This document shows, piece by piece, positions 1 to 8,251 of a DNA stretch of 64,000 nt (position 1 is the first letter of the stretch; each line of letters starts with the position of its first letter). This stretch comes from Dryocola sp031988645. Its GTDB lineage: Bacteria; Pseudomonadota; Gammaproteobacteria; Enterobacterales; Enterobacteriaceae. The stretch covers positions 1,736,001-1,800,000 of the forward strand of contig NZ_CP150452.1 in assembly GCF_051307045.1 (NCBI RefSeq). The letters run 5' to 3'. Made by a program: the position numbers and the translations under genes. Under the pieces are notes generated by a model that had not been told where the DNA came from, did no database searches, and saw nothing but the letters and a program-made list of their open reading frames with translations.

Positions 1-954
1 GAAGCGCGCCTGCAGCGTCTGCCAGCGCTCGGTTTTCGCCAGGCGAGCGAGGCGCATCCCGCGTTTCACCTCTTTAACCGACAGCGTGCGCACCGAGTTG
101 GTCAGGCGCACGCTCAGGGAGAATTTGATCATGTCGCGGCTGTGGGCGCAGTAAAGCGAACGGCTGGACGTGGTGGGCGACCAGGCCTGGCCCGCTTCGC
201 CTGAATCTTTAATCAGGCCGCGTTCGACAAGCTCGCGGCACCAGTCCTGCGCAAGCAGATAATCCGCCTGCCACGGGTGCAGCGGGAAAAGCCAGCGGCT
301 GTCGGTGTGCTCGTTCAGCAACCGCGGGGCGTTTTCAGCGGCGAAGCGCTGCAAACGCTGCTGAAGGTTCAGCGTCAGGCTGTCGCCAGCCAGATATTCG
401 CGCTCGACGGCAAACCAGCGCAGCGGGAAATGCGGCGCAAAATCAGGCAGATAACGGCGGGATTCCTGCGCACTGAACGGCTTGTGGGATTTTGGCGCCG
501 GGTGAAAGGCATGGCCTACCAGCAGCGCCTGTTCCGCTTCGCCAAAGGTTAACGGACGTTCGCGCAGCGCCGGCCAGTCGTGGCGGGCGGCGAGGGCTTC
601 ATGCGTGTGCGCATGGCTTTCCATTACCCGCTGGTAAAAGGCCTCGCAGGTTTCGGCGGACAGCTGCCGGGCCGACTGGAGTTTATCCACCACCAGCTGC
701 GCAAGCGTGGTGAAATCCAGCGCCCGGGCGCCCGCGTCGTCAACCAGCATGGCGGGGAACTCGAAGCGGTGGTGCTGAGTAGGAGAAAAGAAGAGCACCC
801 TAAGGTGGATGGCCTGGGCGGCATTTAACGGAACGATCAGCGTCCGGGGAGCGTCAGCGCTGAGCTGCCAGTCATCGGTTTCCCGAATCAGGGCGTTGAG
901 AAAACAGTGGGCGGCCACGTCCGGGGCCTGGAATTTGCTTTCTTGATACATCAT
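1..954 (-). CDS. iucA: IucA/IucC-family aerobactin synthetase, IucA (3' part beyond window)
   Basis: Partial gene: the start is inside the window and the C-terminal half lies before base 1. IucA ligates citrate to N6-acetyl-N6-hydroxylysine, an NRPS-independent step of aerobactin synthesis in the cytoplasm. About 315 residues are readable. The N-terminus DVAAHCFLNALIRETDDWQL is very close to the IucA N-terminus as I remember it. Family motifs are visible: GHAFHPAPKSHKPF (ATP/citrate region), HPWQ, PTTSSRSLY and KFSLSVRLTNSVRT. Start is the ATG pair at 954/951, so the first residue is uncertain by one. It is divergent from shiF with a Fur box between, as in known aerobactin loci. A related IucA/IucC siderophore (not aerobactin) remains possible because iucB, iucC and iucD are outside the window. 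Confidence 0.85.
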   Translation of the reverse strand, partial: MMYQESKFQAPDVAAHCFLNALIRETDDWQLSADAPRTLIVPLNAAQAIHLRVLFFSPTQHHRFEFPAMLVDDAGARALDFTTLAQLVVDKLQSARQLSAETCEAFYQRVMESHAHTHEALAARHDWPALRERPLTFGEAEQALLVGHAFHPAPKSHKPFSAQESRRYLPDFAPHFPLRWFAVEREYLAGDSLTLNLQQRLQRFAAENAPRLLNEHTDSRWLFPLHPWQADYLLAQDWCRELVERGLIKDSGEAGQAWSPTTSSRSLYCAHSRDMIKFSLSVRLTNSVRTLSVKEVKRGMRLARLAKTERWQTLQARF

Positions 955-993
955 CAAACCACATCCAGATAAAATGATAATGCGAATTCTGCC

Positions 994-1012
994 GATAATG
1001 TTTCTCATTATC
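994..1012. promoter_or_regulatory. Fur box between iucA and shiF
   Basis: The 19-mer GATAATGTTTCTCATTATC matches the Fur consensus GATAATGATAATCATTATC at 16 of 19 positions and is a near-perfect inverted repeat. A second, weaker AT-rich GATAAAATGATAATGC stretch abuts it at 968-983. Its position between two divergent siderophore genes fits iron-responsive repression of both promoters by Fur; binding itself is inferred. Confidence 0.8.
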
Positions 1013-1083
1013 AATATGAATTGTTACAATAATACGAAATTTATTCTTATTTAACATCACATTATTTACGGATATTTAACATT

Positions 1084-2289
1084 GTGACTTCTGTTGACGT
1101 GGGCGCCCAGCCGCAAAAAATGCGGTCCTGCTGGCCGCTGGCGATAAGCGCGGGGTTATTAGGCATCGGGCAGAACGGTCTGCTGGTCGTGCTGCCCGTG
1201 CTGGTCAGCGAAACCCATCTTTCACTTTCCGTATGGGCGGCGTTACTCACGCTTGGCTCGCTGCTTTTTTTGCCTTCATCGCCCTGGTGGGGAAAACAAA
1301 TCGCGCGCACGGGCAGCAAACCGGTGGTGCTCTGGTCGCTGGGCGGCTACGGCGTGAGCTTTATGCTGCTTGGCCTGGGCTGCGTGCTCCTGGCGACGGA
1401 TAAGGTGAGCAGCCTTACCGGACTGGGCATACTTATCTTCGCCCGCGTTATTTATGGATTAACCGTTTCTGCCATGGTGCCCGCCTGTCAGGCCTGGGCG
1501 CTGCAACGCGCCGGGGAAGGGCAGCGTATGGCGGCGCTGGCTGCGATAAGTTCTGGCCTGAGCTGCGGCAGACTCTTTGGCCCGCTGTGCGCGGCTGGAA
1601 TGCTGGTGCTGCACCCCGTAGCGCCGCTGATGCTGCTGATGGTGGCGCCGCTTCTCGCTCTGGGGCTGTTGGTTCGCCTGCCGGGCGCGGAACCGCAGGC
1701 CTTTAGCGAGCGCAAAAGCGCGCGTATGCGCCTTGACTGCCTGCCGCTTATGCTCTGCGCCATTCTGCTTGCCGCAGCGGTCAGCCTTATGCAGCTAGGC
1801 CTTTCGCCTGCTTTATCGCGCCAGTTTATGGACGACAGCAGCGCCATCAGCCACCAGGTCGCCTGGCTGCTGAGTCTTGCGGCCGTGGCCTCGCTGGCCG
1901 CTCAGTTTGGCGTGCTGCGCAGGCAGCTGCTTGCTCCGTTGCCGCTATTGCTGCTGGCCGGCGTGCTGATGATGGCCGGGCTGGCGATGATGCTGAGCAC
2001 GCAGCTGGTGCTGTTTTACGCAGGCTGCGCCGTGCTTTCGTTCGGCGCGGCGCTTGCGCCTCCCGCTTACCAGCTTCTGCTCAATGGCCGGCTTACGGAC
2101 GGCGCGGGAGCGGGCTGGATCGCCTCCGGCCACACGCTCGGCTATGGCCTGAGCGCGCTGCTGGTGCCGCTGGTTTCGCACATGCACAGCGCGCAGGCTT
2201 TGATTGCGACGGCCCTTCTGGCCGCCGTCTTGTTTACCCTGGCGTCTGGCGTCGTCTGGCGCGGGCACGCACGTTCACATTTTCAGTAA
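1084..2289 (+). CDS. shiF: MFS transporter ShiF, aerobactin-locus exporter candidate
   Basis: Encodes a 401-residue major facilitator with about twelve hydrophobic segments, no signal peptide and the expected charged cytoplasmic loops. ShiF lies divergent to iucA in Shigella, E. coli and Cronobacter aerobactin loci and is thought to export the siderophore or its precursor; that role is known only by association. The start is GTG at 1084; no ATG lies upstream in frame before stops, and the ribosome site is weak (GGAT). The next gene starts 9 bp after the stop, so the two are probably co-transcribed from the Fur-controlled promoter. Confidence 0.8.
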   Translation: MTSVDVGAQPQKMRSCWPLAISAGLLGIGQNGLLVVLPVLVSETHLSLSVWAALLTLGSLLFLPSSPWWGKQIARTGSKPVVLWSLGGYGVSFMLLGLGCVLLATDKVSSLTGLGILIFARVIYGLTVSAMVPACQAWALQRAGEGQRMAALAAISSGLSCGRLFGPLCAAGMLVLHPVAPLMLLMVAPLLALGLLVRLPGAEPQAFSERKSARMRLDCLPLMLCAILLAAAVSLMQLGLSPALSRQFMDDSSAISHQVAWLLSLAAVASLAAQFGVLRRQLLAPLPLLLLAGVLMMAGLAMMLSTQLVLFYAGCAVLSFGAALAPPAYQLLLNGRLTDGAGAGWIASGHTLGYGLSALLVPLVSHMHSAQALIATALLAAVLFTLASGVVWRGHARSHFQ

Positions 2290-2298
2290 GGAACCGCT

Positions 2299-3192
2299 AT
2301 GGCTGGAGTTGAGGGCTATCGCCTGTTTAACGTTACGCTTACGCGTAAAACGTCCGTTTCACCCTCGCTGCTGAGCCTGGTCTTTACGGGAAGCGAGGTG
2401 GCGCAAATGAAAAGCGATTCCCCCGATCAGCGGATCAAAATACTTTTTCCTTCCGAAGACGGCACGCCACCGGCTTTGCCGTCAGAAGGGCAGTGGTATC
2501 AGCTGGTGCAGGACATGCCGAAGCAAAAGCGTCCTGTCGTGCGGACCTATACGCTGCGCCACGTCGATCGCGCGCGCAAAGAGGTGACGGTTGAATTTGT
2601 CAGCCATGGCACCGAAGGACCCGCCTCGGCATGGGCGATTGCCGCCCGCCCCGGGGACGCTCTGCAGATTGTTGCGCCCAACGCGCGGTATCCGGCGGAC
2701 AGCGGCGGCTACGAATGGACGCCGCCGGCGGGATTAAAGCAGGCGCTGATTATCGCCGATGAAACCGCATTGCCCGCCGCGCGCGGCATTCTGGAGCGGC
2801 TTGCGGGCCAGCAAAACCCACCGCAGGTGCAGGCCTTCTTCGAAGTGCCGGAGGCCGGGGACTGTGTCGATCTGGGCGCTTTCCCGTTTGCCGAAGTTAT
2901 CTGGCTGCCGCGCAAACCGCTCAACGCGACGCACGGCGAACGCCTGCTTCCTGCCGTGCAGCAACAGGCGCACCTCCCGCGGGCAGGCGAAAGCCGGGAG
3001 GATATTCAGGAGGAAGCGGAAGGCGAGCTGCTGTGGGATAAGGCGACGAGCGAAGACCGGGAGTTTTACGGCTGGGTAGCGGCAGAATCATCGGTGGTGA
3101 AAATGCTGCGGCGCCATTTAACGGGCGAGCGCGGAGTGAGCCATGACGCCATAAACTTTATGGCCTACTGGAGCAAAGGCCGCCCAAGATAG
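2299..3192 (+). CDS. siderophore-interacting protein, FAD/NAD(P)H ferric-siderophore reductase (ViuB/YqjH type)
   Basis: 297 residues, the usual size for the SIP family. It should release iron from imported ferric siderophore by reducing it in the cytoplasm. The flavin-binding motif RTYTLR is at about residues 96-101, followed by a VTVEFVSHG strand. The C-terminal FYGWVAAESSVVKMLRRHL helix and strand are typical of the NAD(P)H-binding half. It directly follows shiF (9 bp, start preceded by AAGGA), giving a divergent export/synthesis and reduction unit. ViuB-like genes beside shiF occur in other enterobacterial aerobactin loci. Function is well supported; the preferred siderophore is inferred from context. 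Confidence 0.85.
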   Translation: MAGVEGYRLFNVTLTRKTSVSPSLLSLVFTGSEVAQMKSDSPDQRIKILFPSEDGTPPALPSEGQWYQLVQDMPKQKRPVVRTYTLRHVDRARKEVTVEFVSHGTEGPASAWAIAARPGDALQIVAPNARYPADSGGYEWTPPAGLKQALIIADETALPAARGILERLAGQQNPPQVQAFFEVPEAGDCVDLGAFPFAEVIWLPRKPLNATHGERLLPAVQQQAHLPRAGESREDIQEEAEGELLWDKATSEDREFYGWVAAESSVVKMLRRHLTGERGVSHDAINFMAYWSKGRPR

Positions 3193-3242
3193 CCGGGAAA
3201 ATAAAGGCGGATAAGCTCGCGCTCTCCGCCCTGGAGGCACAG

Positions 3243-3875
3243 TTAGTTTTTCTTAAGCTCAGGCCACAGGCGAAGCGTGGTTTTGACCACGCCCAGCAAA
3301 TCCTCGTAGCTTGCGTTCTCACGAGCGCTGACCGACATCCCCTGAATGATGCAGCACAGATATTTTGCAAGCGCGCGCGCATCGCTATCCGCCGGGATTT
3401 CACCCTTTTGCTGTCTTTGCTTCAGGAAACGCACCAGCGTCTCTTCCTGCATGGCGTGGCGCGCCTTGATGGTGGCTGCGATATCGTCGGAAGAGGCGGC
3501 CAGCACCGATGAGGTGCAGATGATAAAGCAGCCCGACGGGGTGTCTTTATCGGTAAAGCGTTTCGCCACCGTGTAGAGATAATCCTCAAGCGCTTCTTCA
3601 AGCGTGCGATCTTCGCAGAATAAACATGCCTCGTGTTTTTGCGCAAAGCGGGCGATGTAGTGGTCGAGCACGGCCCGGAACAGCCCCTCTTTATTGGTGA
3701 ATTCCGCATAGAGCGTAGGCGCTTTCGCGCCGGTTGCTTCCACCAGATGCGCCATTGAGGTCGCTTCATAGCCATGCTGCCAGAACAAAGCCATGGCCTT
3801 GTCGAGTGCTGCTTCCCTGTCGAACACCTTCGGTCGGCCACGGCTTTTTTTGAGCGTGCTTGCGTCAGTAGACAT
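3243..3875 (-). CDS. comR: TetR-family copper-responsive repressor ComR
   Basis: 210 residues, nearly the E. coli ComR (YcfQ) length, with the same distinctive opening KKSRGRPKVFDREAALDKA and helix-turn-helix segment TSMAHLVEATGAKAPTLYAEF at residues about 40-60. ComR represses bhsA (comC), and copper relieves the repression. A ligand domain with several cysteines (CLFCED, GCFIICTSS) follows, and these could take part in metal sensing. The divergent bhsA lies 245 bp away, as in E. coli. Upstream of comR in E. coli are ycfJ and ndh; here that side is replaced by the siderophore locus. Confidence 0.93.
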   Translation of the reverse strand: MSTDASTLKKSRGRPKVFDREAALDKAMALFWQHGYEATSMAHLVEATGAKAPTLYAEFTNKEGLFRAVLDHYIARFAQKHEACLFCEDRTLEEALEDYLYTVAKRFTDKDTPSGCFIICTSSVLAASSDDIAATIKARHAMQEETLVRFLKQRQQKGEIPADSDARALAKYLCCIIQGMSVSARENASYEDLLGVVKTTLRLWPELKKN

Positions 3876-4120
3876 ATTTGCCGTTTAACCTTTGTCTGTT
3901 TAGTGAGCGATCATTATAAAAACTATCTTCTCCGGTAGCCAGCAGCTTCTGTCTAAAAATAAATTTTTCATATGATGATGAAAAATAATGCTTTTATGAA
4001 TTAGTTAATAGTCATTATAAAATGGTGTTGACGCGTGATGCAGATCACGTTTATGATTTATATATCGATCGTTAACTAAATAGGTTAACGGCATCTAAAC
4101 ACCTGCTGAAGGCATCTATC

Positions 4121-4378
4121 ATGAAAAACGTAAAAACCCTTATCGCTGCTGCTCTGCTTAGTTCAGTGTCATTCGCAAGCCTTGCGGCTGTAGAAGTACA
4201 GGCAAGCCCTGCTGACCAACAGAAAGTCGGCACTATCAGTGCAAACGCCGGGACTAACCTGGGCTCGCTGGAAGACCAGCTGGCGGCTAAAGCGGATGAG
4301 ATGGGCGCTAAATCGTTCCGCATCACTTCCGTAACCGGTCCCAACACGCTGCACGGCACCGCTGTTATCTATAAATAA
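4121..4378 (+). CDS. bhsA: BhsA (ComC), DUF1471/YhcN-family outer-membrane stress protein
   Basis: 85 residues with a signal peptide of about 22 residues (ending SLAA) and a mature DUF1471 domain, KVGTISANAGTNLGSLEDQL and MGAKSFRITSVTGPNTLHGTAVIYK, almost identical to E. coli BhsA. BhsA is an outer-membrane protein induced by copper, acid, peroxide and other stresses that lowers copper permeability and affects biofilm formation. The 245-bp divergent region to comR is AT-rich and holds GATC-centred dyads (ATCGATCGTTAAC near 4064) that could be ComR sites; this is not proven. Two hairpins follow the stop. Confidence 0.95.
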   Translation: MKNVKTLIAAALLSSVSFASLAAVEVQASPADQQKVGTISANAGTNLGSLEDQLAAKADEMGAKSFRITSVTGPNTLHGTAVIYK

Positions 4379-4427
4379 CAGCAAGGGCGTAACCCTCAAC
4401 GCGCCTCCCTCATATGCCACGCCACAA

Positions 4428-4503
4428 AAGGCCTTGTCGAAAGACGGGGCCTTAAAAAAAGCAAAAGCACCGACGATACCCTCGTTCGGTGCTTTTGCTT
4501 TTT
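4428..4503. terminator. bhsA / MFS convergent terminators
   Basis: Two consecutive hairpins. The first is 4428-4453 (AAGGCC...GGCCTT with a GAAA loop). The second is a perfect 18-bp stem, 4456-4473 with 4486-4503, loop 12 nt, core AAGCACCGA/TCGGTGCTT, flanked by A and T runs so it can act on both strands. It separates bhsA from the convergent transporter gene. Confidence 0.85.
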
Positions 4504-4515
4504 ATAGCCTCTTCA

Positions 4516-5959
4516 TCAGACAGGCTTACGCTGTTTAGAGAGACGCCGCAGGCGGCTTATGCTGAAGGCTATAGCCACAAGGGTTGCGGCCGCGGCCACC
4601 CACAGGCTCAGGCGCACCGCCAGATCCTGCTGAATGACATTATTCAGCGCGGGCTGCGCCACCAGCGATAAAATCACCCCCACGAAAGCCGTGCCCAGGC
4701 ACTGGCCGAAGGTTCGCACTATCGCCAGCACGCCTGAAGCATACCCGCTGTGTTCATGGGCAACGTTTGACAGCATTTCACGATTGTTCGGGCTTTGAAA
4801 GCAGCCGAAACCAATGCCGCACAGCAGGCTTCGCGCGCCGACATCCCATGCCTGCGCGTGTTCAGGAAGCTGCGCCAGCAAAACCAGCCCGCAGGCGAAC
4901 AGGCACAGCCCGACGGTTGAGATGACCGCCGGCGAACAGCGATCGGCCAGCCGGCCCGCGTGCGGCGCGACGAGCGCTATTCCCGCCGGCCAGGGCAGAA
5001 ACAGCAGCGCTGAGGCGAAGGCGCTGTACCCGTAAACGCTCTGGAACAGGAAGGGCAGCGCCACGAAGGTCATTCCCTGGCTGACAAAGGAGGCCCAGCG
5101 AGGTTAGCGCCGCCAGTGAAAACCGGGCAGAGCAGAATATTTCCAGCGGCAGAAGAGGGCTTGCGGCGCGGCGCTGGCAGCGGATAAACATCCCGCCGGC
5201 GATAAGCGCGACGAGCCCATAAGCCACGGCCGCGGTCAGCGTTGAAGAAGCGGCTCCCCGGCTCCCCGCCTGAGAAAACGCGTTGGCGGCAAGGATCAGC
5301 CCGCCCAGCATAACGGCCGATAAAATAGCCCCGGCGAAATCAAAAGGTTTATTTGCCGCCTGGGACCTGCCGGGAATGGCCCGCAGGGCGAGCGCCATAG
5401 CGATAGCGCCCAGCGGAACGTTGATGACAAAGAGCCATTGCCAGCTTAAAGCGGAGAGCATAGTGCCGCCCAGCACGGGGGCTATGGCGGTGCTGGCGGC
5501 AATCAGCAGGGCGTTAAGGCCCAGAATGCGCCCCAGCAGACGGCCGGGGAAAACCGTGCGCAGAATGGCCGGGGCGATGCTCAGGGTTGCCGCTCCGCCA
5601 ACGCCCTGCAACAGGCGCATGCCGGTCAGGGCCGCAAGCGAAGAGGACAGGGCGCAGCCAAGAGAAGACAGCGTAAAGAGGCCAAGCCCGAGGACGAAAA
5701 GCGTGCGAAAGCCCAGCCGGGCGGCGAGCGCGGCGAAGATCGCCAGCGTCATCGCCGCGGATAAAAGATAGCCGTTTGCGACCCAGACCGCCGCCGCCGG
5801 GGACACGTTCAGTGAACGGGCGATCTGCGGCAGGGCGATATTGACCACGGAGCCGTCGAAAACGCCCATCGCGGTGACGGTCATAACGGCCGCCATAGCG
5901 AAGGCTCGTTCACGGCCGGGAAGCCCGTCGTCGCCAGGTTTGCTGGAGAAAAGTTCCAT
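4516..5959 (-). CDS. DHA2-type MFS drug exporter (apparent frameshift)
   Basis: After correcting one base this is a 480-residue, 14-helix type major facilitator of the EmrB/QacA (DHA2) family, which exports drugs by proton antiport. The N-terminal half (MAAVMTVTAMGVFDGSVVNIALPQIARSL, motif D1 VFDGSVVNIALP) and the C-terminal half (SQGMTFVALPFLFQSVYGYSAF) sit in different frames. They join if one C is removed from GGCCC at 5092-5096, giving LTSLASFVSQGMTF. This is one of eleven such GGCC insertions in the window, so a sequence error is likelier than a dead gene. It is divergent from a LysR gene that probably controls it. It is absent from this position in E. coli. Confidence 0.8.
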
Positions 5960-6117
5960 AAGGGATGTCCTCAGCCATCGCTCCGGCGGGAGAAGATGGC
6001 CTGCAGTGGGTGAATAGAGTCAGTCCGGGGAATATACTCATGCGACAGATAAGGCGGAAGGCGCAGCGTTTGCACTTATAATGTGCATCTGGCGCCATAT
6101 ATAACGGGAGAAGGCCG

Positions 6118-7068
6118 ATGACAGAACCCGATTTGAATTTGCTGATCGCGCTTAACGCGCTGCTTGCGCAGCAAAGCGTGGCCGCGGCCGCTCGCCGGCT
6201 GGGGCTCAGCGCCTCGGCCATGAGCAGAACGCTGAGCAGGCTTCGCGCCGTTACGGGCGATCCTCTGCTGGTGCGGGCCGGGAGGAATATGGTGCTGACG
6301 CCCTACGCCGAAGAAATTCGCGAGCGCACGCAAAACACCGTGTTTGAGGCGCGTTCGGTACTGCGCCCTGCGTCGTCAGAACTGAATTTATCCACCCTTG
6401 AACGCACTTTTACCCTGCGCGCCAACGATGGTTTTGTCGTGGCGCTCGGCGCCTCCCTGATCGCCGCGGCCGCTAAGGCAGCCCCGCTGGTGCGCCTGTG
6501 TTTTGTGCCAAAGCCTGAGAAGGCGTCCGGCGCTTTGCGCGAAGGGCTGGTTGACCTTGAAATTGGCGTGCCGGGAAACATGGGGCCGGAAATCCGCCTG
6601 CAGGCGCTGTTCAGGGACAGGTTTATTGGCGTGGTCAGAAAGGGACATGCGCTTGAGCGGGCCCCTGAAATTACCCCGGAGCTTTACGCCGCCCAGGGAC
6701 ACGTCGTTGCTTCCCGCCGCGGAGATAAAATCGGCCCCGTGGACGAGGCGCTGGCCCGGCTTGGACTGCGGCGCAATATCGCCGCCCGGGTGCCGAGTTT
6801 CCCCGCCGCGCTGGCCGTGGCCCAGGCTTCGGATCTGGTGGCTTTGCTGCCCGCCTCTTTTCTTATCAACCCGCCCGTCGACGACAAAACCGGAGCGCCT
6901 GCAACGCTCTGGCCTTTTGAGCTGCCGGTAAAAACGCAGGAAATCACCGTTTCGCAGATGTGGCACCCGCGATTGGAAGTCGATCCCGCCCACCGCTGGC
7001 TTCGTCAGCTGGTGCTTAGCGTTTGTCGTGAAAAAACGCCGGCGATCAACGCAGAAAAAAGACGATAA
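6118..7068 (+). CDS. LysR-family regulator of the adjacent MFS exporter
   Basis: 316 residues. The winged helix-turn-helix is at about residues 1-60 (LNALLAQQSVAAAARRLGLSASAMSRTLSRLR), followed by a substrate-binding domain (LERTFTLRANDGFVVALG). ATG at 6118 is preceded by GGGAGAAGGCC, a good ribosome site. The 158-bp gap to the divergent transporter is the expected place for its operator; a TATAATGTG-type sequence lies at 6078. The inducer is unknown. The arrangement is the common LysR-activates-divergent-exporter type. Confidence 0.85.
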   Translation: MTEPDLNLLIALNALLAQQSVAAAARRLGLSASAMSRTLSRLRAVTGDPLLVRAGRNMVLTPYAEEIRERTQNTVFEARSVLRPASSELNLSTLERTFTLRANDGFVVALGASLIAAAAKAAPLVRLCFVPKPEKASGALREGLVDLEIGVPGNMGPEIRLQALFRDRFIGVVRKGHALERAPEITPELYAAQGHVVASRRGDKIGPVDEALARLGLRRNIAARVPSFPAALAVAQASDLVALLPASFLINPPVDDKTGAPATLWPFELPVKTQEITVSQMWHPRLEVDPAHRWLRQLVLSVCREKTPAINAEKRR

Positions 7069-7070
7069 AA

Positions 7071-7100
7071 AAGCACCGTACGATCGCCTCGACGGTGCTT
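7071..7100 (-). terminator. ldtC terminator
   Basis: Perfect 9-bp stem (AAGCACCGT 7071-7079 with ACGGTGCTT 7092-7100). On the minus strand the stem is followed by six T residues, so it ends ldtC transcription. It shares the GCACCG stem core with the 4456-4503 hairpin. Confidence 0.8.
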
Positions 7101-7118
7101 ATGGGTTGGAGAAGAGCC

Positions 7119-8090
7119 TTAAATAGTGTCCGCGTTCTGCGCGTGAGCGTTTACCTCTACGGGCATGCCGGAGCGATGCTGCATGGCCTGCTCCATAACC
7201 TGCGCGTCCGTTTCCGGCGCGGTCCGGAACTGCTTCATCCGCTCGCTGAGCACAATTGGCAGCACTTTCGGATCGTCGTTAATCGACTTCGACAGCGGCT
7301 GGTGCACCTCAACCAGGCGTCGGCCGTCCGGCTCAACGGAGGTTTTAATCGGCTCGTTGATGATGCGTACCGGCGTGCCTACGGGCAGCTCCTTGTAGAG
7401 AGCCTTGATGTCGTTATCGCGCAGGCGGATGCAGCCGGAGCTGACGCGCATGCCTATGCCAAAATCCGCATTGGTGCCGTGCAGCAGATACACGCCGCCA
7501 TAAGCCGCGAGCCGGATAGCGTGATGCCCCATCGGGTTATCCGGCCCCGCGGGCACCACGGCAGGCAATTTAATGCCGTTAGCCAGATAGCGCGCCCGGA
7601 TGTTCGCGGTAGGCGTCCAGGTGGGATTTGCCCGCTTGTCGGAGACGGTGGTCTGCATGGTTGGCGTCATGGTATCGCCGCCCAGCTGGCCTATGCCGAT
7701 AGGATAAACCGTTACGCTGTTTTTACCCGCCGGATAGTAGTAGACGCGCAGTTCGGCAAGGTTGACGACCAGGCCTTCGCGCGGGGCGTCAGGCAGCAGC
7801 ATCTGGCGCGGAATGGTTAATACGCTCCCGGCGCGAGGAACGTAAGGATCGACCCCTGGGTTCGCCTGCAGCAGCGCTAAAAAACCGACGTTGTATTTTT
7901 TAGCGATGGCCTCAAGCGACCCCCCGTCGTCGGCAACGACATGGAAGACGTTTTGCCCGATAAGACGGCTGCCCGCGGCAGGTAAAGGCCAGGAGTTCGC
8001 GCTGGCCGAAAGGGAAGCCAGCGCGGCCGCGGCGAACAGTAACGCTATCAGCCAGCGCGCGGGCGTGGAGAAGAGTTGCAAAGAGCGCAT
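7119..8090 (-). CDS. ldtC: L,D-transpeptidase LdtC
   Basis: 323 residues. A signal peptide of about 31 residues (ending SASA) is followed by a LysM domain (FHVVADDGGSLEAIAKKYNVGFLALLQANPG, about 48-80). The YkuD catalytic domain has the signature HGTNADFGIGMRVSSGCIRL with the active-site Cys at about 228. LdtC attaches Braun lipoprotein to meso-diaminopimelate of peptidoglycan in the periplasm. Position next to mfd and downstream of bhsA matches E. coli ycfS. The ATG at 8090 precedes the signal peptide directly. Confidence 0.95.
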   Translation of the reverse strand: MRSLQLFSTPARWLIALLFAAAALASLSASANSWPLPAAGSRLIGQNVFHVVADDGGSLEAIAKKYNVGFLALLQANPGVDPYVPRAGSVLTIPRQMLLPDAPREGLVVNLAELRVYYYPAGKNSVTVYPIGIGQLGGDTMTPTMQTTVSDKRANPTWTPTANIRARYLANGIKLPAVVPAGPDNPMGHHAIRLAAYGGVYLLHGTNADFGIGMRVSSGCIRLRDNDIKALYKELPVGTPVRIINEPIKTSVEPDGRRLVEVHQPLSKSINDDPKVLPIVLSERMKQFRTAPETDAQVMEQAMQHRSGMPVEVNAHAQNADTI

Positions 8091-8213
8091 AACGCTAAGC
8101 CCCTTTTTTATTAAGGTTAATGTTATTAAAGAGTTAATCGGGGATTATGCGCGAAGGCCGCGTCGGGAAACCCTGGCGTACTGAAAAGAATGTGTAAATG
8201 TTTCAGGATATGT

Positions 8214-8239
8214 AGCGCCTTACCGGCAGGCAAGGCGCT
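8214..8239 (-). terminator. hairpin after mfd
   Basis: An 8-bp stem AGCGCCTT/AAGGCGCT with a 10-nt loop lies just past the mfd stop. No T run follows it on the minus strand, so it may be a transcript-end stabiliser or a REP-like palindrome rather than an intrinsic terminator. Confidence 0.4.
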
Positions 8240-8251
8240 TAAAAGGCCGGG

